Positions 53,995-61,402 of a DNA stretch of 64,000 bases are shown piece by piece (within the stretch, counting starts at the first letter, position 1; every line of letters begins with the position of its first letter). Origin of the DNA: Blautia luti. Lineage in GTDB: Bacteria > Bacillota > Clostridia > Lachnospirales > Lachnospiraceae. The stretch spans positions 45,800-109,799 of the forward strand of contig NZ_JAAITI010000010.1 of the NCBI RefSeq assembly GCF_013304735.1, read 5' to 3'. The notes beneath the pieces are model-generated. The model made no database searches and had not been told where the DNA came from. It saw only the letters and a program-made list of their open reading frames with translations. Both the position numbers and the translations under genes were made by a program.

Positions 53995-54162
53995 TGATGG
54001 ATTTGAGGCTTATATATAGAGAAGAAAAGGTACTTTGAGCTGCCTGAAAGATCAGTTTGGACAAATCAGAAGAGCTTCAGATGGAGATTTTGAGACCGAT
54101 AAGCTATGAATGGAGAGATACTGGCAGGCAAATGTCCTGGGGATGACTGAAAAAAATACAAA

Positions 54163-54181
54163 TACGCCGCTTCGCGGCGTA
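54163..54181. repeat. TACGCCGC-TTC-GCGGCGTA hairpin and dispersed ATACGCC motifs
   Basis: Perfect 8-bp palindrome. ATACGCC recurs in the same region: AAAATACGCC at 54371-54380 and 54411-54420, TATACGCC at 54633-54640 (facing GGCGTA at 54651-54656). Looks like a REP-type or protein-binding repeat. Confidence 0.5.
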
Positions 54182-54548
54182 TAGCCAGAATAAAAAGATG
54201 ACACAAAATGAAACTTTGCTGTCTGAAATAAGAAGATGACAAATGTTTTTCACAAGATATAAATTCAACTATATTGTGCTTGTAATGACTATAAAATAAG
54301 CATTTTTAATACTTTATAGTTTCTATATATTATATAAAAATGACAAAAACAGCAAAAATCAGACGTCTCTAAAATACGCCAAAATTCGCTGTTTCATTTT
54401 GCTATATGACAAAATACGCCGATATATTTCCTGAAACGGTACCAAAAAATCTTTCACAACATTTCGCTCTTCATCGTAATATCAATTGGTTTTACTTCTG
54501 TCCTGAAAAGAAAATAAGCGACGTTTGAGTGCCACAATGTATAAAAGC

Positions 54549-54612
54549 AAGTCCCCACCCACTGCTTATTGCTTTTCGCAACCCCGCAGGGGACTTCCTT
54601 GATTCGGTTAAA
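54549..54612 (+). repeat. Dispersed 27-bp repeat, copy 2, within a hairpin
   Basis: 54586-54612 matches 37105-37131 in 25 of 27 positions. Here its GGGGACTT pairs with AAGTCCCC at 54549-54556 across a 32-nt loop. Confidence 0.6.
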
Positions 54613-54801
54613 TGGCGATAAAGCTCAGGCTATATACGCCGAAAAAAAGAGGCGTAATTGATGATAATAAAATATGAAATAATTGCATTTATAACAGGAC
54701 AGGTTCTGGAGTAAGAACCGTGTATTGTAAGAGCAGTTTAAGAGCCCTGAAGTTTGGGTATACTACACAATAAATAAAATAATTCAAAACCCATTTTCTA
54801 T

Positions 54802-54817
54802 TGTTTCACGTGAAACA
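54802..54817. promoter_or_regulatory. parS site upstream of soj
   Basis: Perfect TGTTTCACGTGAAACA, 85 bp before the soj ATG. Confidence 0.95.
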
Positions 54818-54902
54818 TTATGTGGCGGTTTAAAAATAAAAGTGTTATAATGGTATCCAATGAGTAAAAATCCCTTAAAAAATACAAAAAAGGAGGGGTA
54901 AA

Positions 54903-55670
54903 ATGGGACGAATCATTGCAGTTGCCAATCAGAAAGGCGGGGTTGGAAAATCAACAACGGCAATTAATTTATCGGCCTGCCTTGCTGAAAAAGGGAAAAA
55001 GGTTCTTGCCATTGACATAGATCCGCAGGGAAATACCACAAGTGGACTTGGCGTGGACAAGAATGCAGTAGAAAATACCCTTTACGAGCTGCTGCTTGGA
55101 GAAGCAGAGACAAAAGATACCATTATAAAAAACGTAGTAGATAATGTTGACCTGATACCATCGAATATGAATCTTTCCGGTGCTGAGATTGAGCTGGTAG
55201 ATCTTGAGGATAAGGAATATATCCTGAAAAAGATTACTGACAAGCTGCGTCGGAAATATGATTACATAATCATGGATTGTCCGCCGTCACTGAGCATGCT
55301 GACAATCAATGCCCTGACGGCGGCAACTTCTGTTCTGGTACCGATTCAGTGTGAGTATTACGCACTGGAAGGTCTGTCACAGCTGATACATACCATCGAA
55401 CTGGTGAGAGACAGATTGAATAAACGTCTGAAAATCGAAGGCGTGGTCTTCACCATGTATGATGCCAGAACAAATCTGTCACTCCAGGTTGTAGAGAATG
55501 TAAAAGAAAACCTGGATCAGAATATATACAAAACGATCATTCCGAGAAATGTACGACTTGCAGAGGCTCCAAGCTATGGAAAACCAATTAACCTGTACGA
55601 TTCAAGATCTACAGGAGCAGAAAGCTACCGTCTTCTGGCAGAAGAAGTTATCAGCAGGGAGGGCGAATAA
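54903..55670 (+). CDS. soj: Chromosome partitioning ATPase Soj/ParA
   Basis: 255 residues. Deviant Walker A NQKGGVGKSTTAINL, A' IDIDPQGNTTSGLG, Walker B MDCPPSLSMLTINAL, and C-terminal RLAEAPSYGKPINLYD. Short ParA type without an N-terminal HTH, as in chromosomal Soj. Works with Spo0J in origin segregation and regulates DnaA in Bacillus. RBS AGGAGGGG. Confidence 0.97.
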   Translation: MGRIIAVANQKGGVGKSTTAINLSACLAEKGKKVLAIDIDPQGNTTSGLGVDKNAVENTLYELLLGEAETKDTIIKNVVDNVDLIPSNMNLSGAEIELVDLEDKEYILKKITDKLRRKYDYIIMDCPPSLSMLTINALTAATSVLVPIQCEYYALEGLSQLIHTIELVRDRLNKRLKIEGVVFTMYDARTNLSLQVVENVKENLDQNIYKTIIPRNVRLAEAPSYGKPINLYDSRSTGAESYRLLAEEVISREGE

Positions 55671-56599
55671 TGGCTGCAAGAAAAACAGGAGGCCTTGGAA
55701 GAGGTCTGGATGCACTGATTCCTAATAAAGCCGGCGGACCGTCAAAGGAAACCGCAAAAAGGACAAGATCCACAGTTAAGAAAGAAAAAACAGAAGCACA
55801 GGAAAAACCTGCGGCAGAACGTCTTGTAAAAATTTCCAGTGTGGAGCCGAATCTGAATCAGCCGAGAAGGCATTTTGATGAGGACGCACTGATGGAGCTT
55901 TCTGAATCCATCAAGCAGTATGGAGTTCTTCAGCCACTGCTGGTATCAGATAAGAAGGATTATTTTGAGATCATAGCAGGGGAACGTCGCTGGAGAGCAG
56001 CCAAGATGGCTGGACTTAAGGAAGTTCCGGTTGTGGTAAAGGAGTTTACAGATCAGGAGATTGTGGAAATTTCTCTGATTGAGAATATTCAGCGGGAAGA
56101 TCTGAACCCTATCGAGGAAGCGATGGCTTATAAGCGTCTGATGGAAGAGTTTCACCTGAAACAGGATGAAATCGCAGACAGAGTTGCCAAAAGCAGAACC
56201 GCGGTAACCAATTCCATGCGTCTTCTGAAGCTTACTTCAAAAGTCCAGGAAATGGTAATTGCAGATATGATTTCTGCAGGTCATGCAAGAGCACTTCTGG
56301 GAATTTCCGATGAAACCTTTCAGGAAAATACAGCCATGAAGGTTTTTGATGAGAAACTCAGTGTCCGTGAGACAGAGAAACTTGTAAAAAATCTGGTTTC
56401 CCCGACTAAAAAAGAGAAAACAGAGAGAAATACCGCAGAAGATGCCATTTATGAAAGCCTGGAAGAAAAAATGAAAGGCATCATGGGAACAAAGGTATCC
56501 ATTCAGCGAAAGAAAAACAACAAAGGTAAAATTGAAATTGAATATTATTCCAGGGATGAACTGGAGAGGATCATTGATCTGTTCGAATCTATCAGATAG
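55670..56599 (+). CDS. spo0J: Chromosome partitioning CTPase Spo0J/ParB
   Basis: 309 residues, starting in the TAATG overlap with soj. GLGRGLDALIP start, the CTP-binding domain with SIKQYGVLQPLLV, AGERRWRAAKMAGL (box C), VEISLIENIQREDLNPIEEA, HTH LKQDEIADRVAKSRTAVTNSM, and C-terminal dimerisation domain. Binds the four perfect parS sites found in this window and loads SMC. Confidence 0.97.
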   Translation: MAARKTGGLGRGLDALIPNKAGGPSKETAKRTRSTVKKEKTEAQEKPAAERLVKISSVEPNLNQPRRHFDEDALMELSESIKQYGVLQPLLVSDKKDYFEIIAGERRWRAAKMAGLKEVPVVVKEFTDQEIVEISLIENIQREDLNPIEEAMAYKRLMEEFHLKQDEIADRVAKSRTAVTNSMRLLKLTSKVQEMVIADMISAGHARALLGISDETFQENTAMKVFDEKLSVRETEKLVKNLVSPTKKEKTERNTAEDAIYESLEEKMKGIMGTKVSIQRKKNNKGKIEIEYYSRDELERIIDLFESIR

Positions 56600-56607
56600 G
56601 AGGCAGA

Positions 56608-57129
56608 ATGAGCGGAATTTTTGAAAGCATAGGAATTGATTCCGGGATTGTGATCATTATTTTGCTGATCCTTACCATCATTCTTCTGATTAATGTGGTG
56701 AGCAGCAATATGCGTCTGAGCCGTCTGGAACGGAAATATAAGCTGTTTATGAGAGGCGGAGATGCACAGTCACTGGAAAAAGTTTTTGTAAGAAAATTTG
56801 CACAGATCGACCGGCTGTATGAGGCAAAGGAAGATCATGATCATGACATCAGCTTTATCAAAAAAAATCTGAATGTAATGTTCAGCAAATATGGTGTTGA
56901 GAAGTATGATGCTTTTGATGATGTAGGTGGAAAACTTAGTTTTGCGCTGGCACTTCTTGATAAGAATAACACAGGTCTGATCCTGAATGCGGTTCACAGC
57001 CGTGACAACTGTTTTCTTTATTTAAAGGAGATTGTAAAAGGTGAATCCTATGTTGTCCTCAGCCAGGAAGAAGTGGAAGCTTTGAGAAAAGCCGTAAACT
57101 TCGGACTTGGTGAGATCGAGAAAGAATAA
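56608..57129 (+). CDS. DUF4446 membrane protein
   Basis: 173 residues. One N-terminal membrane helix (IVIIILLILTIILLINVV) followed by a short coiled segment (MRLSRLERKYKLFMRGGD) and a cytosolic domain with RYDAFDDVGGKLSFALALLD-like text (YDAFDDVGGKLSFALALLD) and GLILNAVHSRDNCFLYLKEI. Conserved partner of soj-spo0J in Firmicutes; function unknown. 8 bp after spo0J. Confidence 0.9.
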   Translation: MSGIFESIGIDSGIVIIILLILTIILLINVVSSNMRLSRLERKYKLFMRGGDAQSLEKVFVRKFAQIDRLYEAKEDHDHDISFIKKNLNVMFSKYGVEKYDAFDDVGGKLSFALALLDKNNTGLILNAVHSRDNCFLYLKEIVKGESYVVLSQEEVEALRKAVNFGLGEIEKE

Positions 57130-57171
57130 AAATTACAAAAATAAGAATATTTTTAATACAGGAGGAATATC

Positions 57172-58467
57172 ATGTTAGACATTAAGTTTGTGAGAGAGAA
57201 TCCGGAGGTTGTAAAACAGAATATCCGCAATAAGTTCCAGGACAGCAAACTGGAGCTGGTTGACAAGGTTCTCGAACTTGATAAAGAAAACAGAGAGATT
57301 AAGCAGGAGGTTGAGGCTCTCCGTGCTGAGAGAAACAAGATCTCCAAACAGATCGGTGCTCTTATGGGCCAGGGAAAAAGAGAAGAGGCAGAAGAGGTTA
57401 AAAAGCAGGTTGCTGCATCCGGAACCCGTATTGAGGAACTTTCCCAGAGAGAGAAAGAGGTTGAGGAAGAGCTTCTGAAAGACATGATGGTAATCCCGAA
57501 CATCATCGATCCGTCTGTACCGATCGGTAAAGATGACAGCCAGAACGTAGAGATCGAGAAATTCGGTGAGCCGGTTGTTCCGGATTTCGAAGTTCCGTAT
57601 CATACAGATATTATGGAGAGCTTTGACGGAATCGACCTTGACAGCGCAAGACGTGTTGCAGGTAACGGATTCTATTATCTGATGGGAGACATCGCACGTC
57701 TTCATTCCGCAGTAATTTCCTACGCAAGAGATTTCATGATCAACCGTGGATTTACTTACTGTGTACCGCCTTTCATGATCAGAAGCAACGTTGTTACAGG
57801 CGTTATGAGTTTCGCTGAGATGGACGCTATGATGTACAAAATCGAGGGTGAGGATCTTTACCTGATCGGTACAAGTGAGCATTCCATGATCGGTAAATTC
57901 ATCGACCAGATCATTCCGGAGGAAGAGCTTCCGAAGACACTTACAAGCTATTCTCCATGCTTCCGTAAAGAGAAAGGTGCTCACGGACTTGAGGAGAGAG
58001 GTGTTTACCGTATCCATCAGTTCGAGAAACAGGAGATGATCGTTGTCTGCAAACCAGAAGAGAGCAAAATGTGGTTCGACAAACTGTGGCAGAACACCGT
58101 AGATCTGTTCCGTTCTCTTGATATTCCGGTTCGTACACTTGAGTGCTGCTCCGGTGACCTTGCTGACCTTAAAGTAAAATCCCTCGATGTTGAGGCATGG
58201 TCCCCACGTCAGAAGAAATACTTCGAGGTAGGAAGCTGTTCCAACCTTGGCGATGCACAGGCACGTCGTCTGAAGATCCGTGTAAACGGAAAAGATGGTA
58301 AGAAATATCTTGCACATACATTAAATAACACAGTAGTAGCACCTCCGAGAATGCTCATCGCTTTCCTGGAGAATAACCTGAATGCAGACGGTTCTGTAAG
58401 CATTCCAAAAGCTCTGCAGCCATACATGGGCGGTATGACAAAGATTGAGAAAAAGACACGCGCGTAA
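57172..58467 (+). CDS. serS: Seryl-tRNA synthetase
   Basis: 431 residues. N-terminal coiled-coil arm (about 30-105), then motif 2 FRKEKGAHGLEERGVYRIHQ and motif 3 NNTVVAPPRMLIAFLENN. Charges tRNA-Ser. The motif 1 to 2 region has YLIGTSEHSMIG. RBS GGAGG; last large housekeeping gene before DUF3881 and the tRNA cluster. No T-box leader seen in the 42-bp gap. Confidence 0.97.
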   Translation: MLDIKFVRENPEVVKQNIRNKFQDSKLELVDKVLELDKENREIKQEVEALRAERNKISKQIGALMGQGKREEAEEVKKQVAASGTRIEELSQREKEVEEELLKDMMVIPNIIDPSVPIGKDDSQNVEIEKFGEPVVPDFEVPYHTDIMESFDGIDLDSARRVAGNGFYYLMGDIARLHSAVISYARDFMINRGFTYCVPPFMIRSNVVTGVMSFAEMDAMMYKIEGEDLYLIGTSEHSMIGKFIDQIIPEEELPKTLTSYSPCFRKEKGAHGLEERGVYRIHQFEKQEMIVVCKPEESKMWFDKLWQNTVDLFRSLDIPVRTLECCSGDLADLKVKSLDVEAWSPRQKKYFEVGSCSNLGDAQARRLKIRVNGKDGKKYLAHTLNNTVVAPPRMLIAFLENNLNADGSVSIPKALQPYMGGMTKIEKKTRA

Positions 58468-58500
58468 GAGAAACGCAGGCTTTTTCAGGGAGGTGTTCTT

Positions 58501-59376
58501 GTGCATAGTTATTTAAAGGCCGTTGGCTTTTCACAGGTTACCAGAAGAAGTGAAGTAAAAGAAATCATCCGTGATGTGATCGTAAACTACGATGAAAAAG
58601 TTTGCGTGGAAAATCATCCGGAAGGCGTATTTGTACAGTTTTCCAAGAATTACGGCTGCGACTGTGGAATCAGCGTTTGTGGTCCGTACGATGAAAACGG
58701 TGAGTTTCACGTGGAATATTATTTTCCGTTTTTCAGAGGAACAGGAATCACATCCAGGGAAAAAGTAACTGTTGAACGTCATACAGAGAAAGAATCTTAT
58801 GCAGGTGCATGTGATGATCTTCGCATTGGTGTGACGATGATCTTTTATCTGCAGAACCCGGCAGAATATATGCAGGAAAAATGCAGAGGCCTGAAAGATC
58901 CCGGAAACAGACCTGTAACAGTTTCCGGTCTTGCTTCAGAAGGAAAGATCCTTTTTCCGGTGCAGAAAGATAAAGAGGCTGTAAAGGTGGAACGTGAGCT
59001 TGCCAAAAACAGAACAAATCTTATCGAGGCTGCAAGAAATGGTGATGAGGAAGCAATGGAAAGCCTCACAATGGAAGACATGGATACGTATTCCATGATC
59101 TCCCAGAGGATTGTTACTGACGATATTTTAACCATTGTGGATTCCTATTTCATGCCATATGGAATTGAGTGTGACCAGTACAATGTACTTGGCGAGATTC
59201 TGGATATTATGAAATTTAAGAATATTCTGACTGGCGAAGAAATCTGCCAGATGACTATTGAGAGCAACGATATGCAGTTTGATGTCTGCATTAACAGCAA
59301 AGATCTTCTCGGTGAGCCTGCAGTTGGCCGCCGCTTCAAGGGAACGATCTGGCTGCAGGGACAGCTGCATTACTAA
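58501..59376 (+). CDS. DUF3881 family protein
   Basis: 291 residues, GTG start after GGAGGTGTTCTT. MHSYLKAVGFSQVTRRSEVK is the typical start of DUF3881; VQFSKNYGCDCGISVCGPY and VEYYFPFFRGTGITSREKV follow, with a central helical stretch (VKVERELAKNRTNLIEAARN) and a C-terminal beta region ending in KGTIWLQGQL. Restricted mainly to Lachnospiraceae and relatives; function unknown. Confidence 0.85.
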   Translation: MHSYLKAVGFSQVTRRSEVKEIIRDVIVNYDEKVCVENHPEGVFVQFSKNYGCDCGISVCGPYDENGEFHVEYYFPFFRGTGITSREKVTVERHTEKESYAGACDDLRIGVTMIFYLQNPAEYMQEKCRGLKDPGNRPVTVSGLASEGKILFPVQKDKEAVKVERELAKNRTNLIEAARNGDEEAMESLTMEDMDTYSMISQRIVTDDILTIVDSYFMPYGIECDQYNVLGEILDIMKFKNILTGEEICQMTIESNDMQFDVCINSKDLLGEPAVGRRFKGTIWLQGQLHY

Positions 59377-59429
59377 GTTTCCGGACCTGGAATTAATTCT
59401 TGTAATTTCAAAATAAATATAGTAAAATA

Positions 59430-59474
59430 ATGGTTGTGAAACTTCTGGAAGCATCCGAAATGTTTCACAACCAT
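59430..59474. repeat. Perfect 13-bp inverted repeat in front of the tRNA-like cluster
   Basis: ATGGTTGTGAAAC (59430-59442) and GTTTCACAACCAT (59462-59474), 19-nt loop, ending 4 bp before the first tRNA-like sequence. No U-run follows; it may be a DUF3881 3' end or an element boundary. Confidence 0.6.
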
Positions 59475-59478
59475 ATAT

Positions 59479-59605
59479 GTCCTCGTAGCTCAGCTGGATA
59501 GAGCACTCGCCTCCTAAGCGGTGACCAGAGTTATCGCCTCGGCGTATAACAGAAAAATGAATTTGAGTTCGATTCTGTTATGTGATGTCACAATTAAGAG
59601 GATAT
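59479..59605 (+). other. tRNA-Arg(CCU)-like sequence A with an insertion
   Basis: GTCCTCG-TA-GCTC...GAGC and the whole anticodon half match the intact tRNA-Arg at 60023: 35 identical bases (59486-59520 = 60030-60064) including anticodon loop CTCCTAA. After GCG the sequence leaves the tRNA pattern: GTGAC/GTCAC and ATAACAGAA/TTCTGTTAT nested stems, GCCTCGGC, then a T-loop-like AGTTCGATTC. An 8-bp acceptor-like stem ATGTCCTC/GAGGATAT (59477-59484 with 59598-59605) closes the whole 127-nt unit. Not a normal tRNA; 3' CCA-proximal half absent. Confidence 0.7.
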
Positions 59606-59751
59606 GCGTTTTTGGAAAAGGCGATAGCTTCATACCAAAAAATTTCATCATATAAGATTGATTCAGCTGACGTAAGTCAGTTTTAAATCATAAAATCCAA
59701 TGCCGTTGAAATGGCTGAAAACCTTGATTTTAAGCCAAAAATCCGGTATTA

Positions 59752-59860
59752 GTCCTGTTAGTTTAATGGATAGAACAAGTGCCTCCTAAGAGAAAGCCGA
59801 GGCATTCCCCAAAGGGAAAAAATGAAAAACAACTTTCAGTTCGAATCTATTCTGAAAAAT
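59752..59860 (+). other. tRNA-Arg(CCU)-like sequence B with a related insertion
   Basis: GTCCTGT-TA-GTTTAATGGATAGAAC (D arm), then AGTGC-CTCCTAA-G with the same anticodon loop, but only 5' features match a tRNA. The following part parallels sequence A: GCC-GA-GGC, GGGAAAAAATGAA, then AGTTCGAATC inside a TTTCAG/CTGAAA stem (59834-59839, 59852-59857). GCCTC/GAGGC (59781-59785, 59799-59803) can pair. A TTCCCCAA-A-TTGGGGAA palindrome follows at 59882-59898. Confidence 0.6.
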
Positions 59861-60022
59861 GCTAATGGTGACAACAAAGCATTCCCCAAATTGGGGAACG
59901 TTCTAATGTTACCAAATCAAAAAAATCTGTAGATTGACAACTCGAAAAAGAGTTGATAATCTTATATATGGCCGAAGGGAAAAATCCCAGAAACCCAGTA
60001 AAATCAAGGGTTTGCGGCATGT

Positions 60023-60096
60023 GTCGTCATAGCTCAGCTGGATAGAGCACTCGCCTCCTAAGCGAGGGGTCGGAGGTTCAAATCCTCTTGGCGACG
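60023..60096 (+). tRNA. tRNA-Arg (anticodon CCU)
   Basis: Complete cloverleaf: acceptor GTCGTCA/TGGCGAC, D arm GCTC/GAGC, anticodon stem CTCGC/GCGAG around CTCCTAA (anticodon 60057-60059), T arm GGAGG-TTCAAAT-CCTCT, discriminator G. CCA is not encoded. Reads AGG codons. Its 3' side joins the integrative element. Confidence 0.97.
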
Positions 60097-60102
60097 GGCT
60101 TC

Positions 60103-60155
60103 AAAGCGTTCGAAAATGTTAGCTGGATTAGCTGACAGCGAACGCTTTTGTTATT
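60103..60155 (+). terminator. Probable terminator after tRNA-Arg
   Basis: AAAGCGTTCG (60103-60112) pairs with CGAACGCTTT (60139-60148), then a T-rich stretch. The 26-nt loop holds two TTAGCTG heptamers, so it may also be part of the repeat array. Confidence 0.6.
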
Positions 60156-60423
60156 TTCTAATCACGTTCGTGACACAAAATTCCATTCAAAATGATCAAT
60201 TTCCAGCTAACGCAATCCGATTTTTGTTAGCTGACAGCTAATCAAAATTACCGGTTTGCAAACATGGGTTTTAAGAAGTCCAGCTAACATTTGGGTTCCG
60301 CTCCGTTGTCACCCCTTATTCGGGGATGTAAATCAGAGAAAAGGCGGGAAAAGAAACAATCTTTCCAAAACCTGCAAACATGAATTAGCTGAAACAGTAT
60401 TCAATTCTATTAGCTGTAGCTAA
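60119..60423. repeat. TTAGCTG heptamer array (centromere- or operator-like)
   Basis: TTAGCTG or its complement CAGCTAA at 60119, 60128, 60204, 60227, 60235, 60281, 60385 and 60410. Two form palindromes: TTAGCTG-A-CAGCTAA (60227-60241) and TTAGCTG-TAGCTAA (60410-60423). Eight copies in 305 bp, directly upstream of the parB-parA-parB' operon. The 420-bp region has no gene. Confidence 0.75.
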
Positions 60424-60518
60424 TGGTCAAACAGCAATGTCTGTTTGGAACTTTACTATCTATAAAAGTTCCAGGCAGGCATTTTTTATTTCCTGAATCC
60501 TGGAGGAAAGGAGTCAAG

Positions 60519-61388
60519 ATGACTGAGCCAAACAGACAATCAGGAGAAAACGAAGAAAGAATCATAGAAATTGAGATTGAGCGTCTTCGTCCGTTCAAAG
60601 AGCACCCGTTTCAGGTAAAAGATGATAAGGAAATGTTTCTTTTGCAGGAAAGCATTGAGAAGTATGGAATTTTAAATCCGCTGATCGTCAGACCAGTACC
60701 GGATGGATACTATGAGATCATATCCGGTCACAGAAGAAAACATGCTGCGGAGAAACTGGGATACCGTAAAGTACCGGTAATCATCCGGGTATTAAGTGAA
60801 GATGATTCCATCTTGAGCATGGTAGATTCCAATCTTCACAGAGAACGGATCAGCTACAGTGAAAAAGCTTTTGCTTACAAACTGAAGAATGACGTATTAA
60901 AAAGAAAAAGTGGTCGAAAAAAGAGCCAAGTTGACCACAAAACACCAAGAAAGCGGGCAATAGAAATCATCAGTGAAGATTGTGGTGATAGCCCAAAACA
61001 AGTGCAGCGTTATATTTCACTGACAAAACTGATACCGGAAATGTTGCAGAAACTGGATGATGAGATTATTTCTTTTTGTCCGGCTGTAGAGATAGCTGCA
61101 TTAAGTGAAAAAGAACAAAGAGAACTGCTTGTAGCAATGGAGTATGCACAGGCAATCCCATCACTCTCACAGGCCCAGAGGATCCGGCAACTGAGTAAAG
61201 AAAAACAGTTGTCACTGGAAAAGATGGAAGAGATCATGTGTGAAGTGAAAAAGGGTGAGATCACAAGAGTGGCATTCACAAACGAGCAGTTGCACAAGTA
61301 TTTTCCAAATTCTTATACACCGGCAATGATGAAACGGGAAATACTGGCACTGTTGAAATTATGGAAAAAAGAATCATGGGAAAGTTAA
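60519..61388 (+). CDS. ParB/Spo0J-like protein of the integrative element (first)
   Basis: 289 residues from the ATG after GGAGGAAAGGAG; a longer frame from 60423 lacks an RBS. N-terminal ParB domain: IEIERLRPFKEHPFQVKDD, SIEKYGILNPLIVRPV, ISGHRRKHAAEKLGY and VDSNLHRERISYSEKAFAYK; then HTH-like central part and helical C-terminus (FTNEQLHKYFPNSYTPAMMK). Box C is GHRR rather than GERR, as in plasmid/ICE ParB-like proteins. Likely binds the TTAGCTG array just upstream; this is inference. Confidence 0.9.
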   Translation: MTEPNRQSGENEERIIEIEIERLRPFKEHPFQVKDDKEMFLLQESIEKYGILNPLIVRPVPDGYYEIISGHRRKHAAEKLGYRKVPVIIRVLSEDDSILSMVDSNLHRERISYSEKAFAYKLKNDVLKRKSGRKKSQVDHKTPRKRAIEIISEDCGDSPKQVQRYISLTKLIPEMLQKLDDEIISFCPAVEIAALSEKEQRELLVAMEYAQAIPSLSQAQRIRQLSKEKQLSLEKMEEIMCEVKKGEITRVAFTNEQLHKYFPNSYTPAMMKREILALLKLWKKESWES

Positions 61389-61402
61389 AGGAGGAAGAAA
61401 TC

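Larger units (their letters stand above)
53440..54902. other. 1.46-kb repeat-rich noncoding region before soj
   Basis: AT-rich, no gene of normal size. From left to right: two copies of GTACGATTTATAGTAC; a terminator-like AAGGAC/GTCCTT hairpin (about 53828-53873) overlapping a 51-codon ORF; coding-like debris at 54020-54150; TACGCC-bearing repeats; a 27-bp dispersed repeat with a hairpin; GGTTCT/AGAACC hairpin at 54700-54719; parS; and a TATAAT (54846-54851) likely belonging to the soj promoter. Confidence 0.6.

Noticed and set aside
57175..58317. 380-codon minus-strand ORF opposite serS
   Set aside because: Shadow of serS; no recognisable motif or RBS.
59479..59605. tRNA with a group I intron
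   Set aside because: The inserted part is only about 50 nt, far too short for a group I intron, and a normal 3' half does not follow.
60103..60423. CRISPR array
   Set aside because: TTAGCTG repeats are only 7 bp, in both orientations and irregularly spaced; no cas genes.
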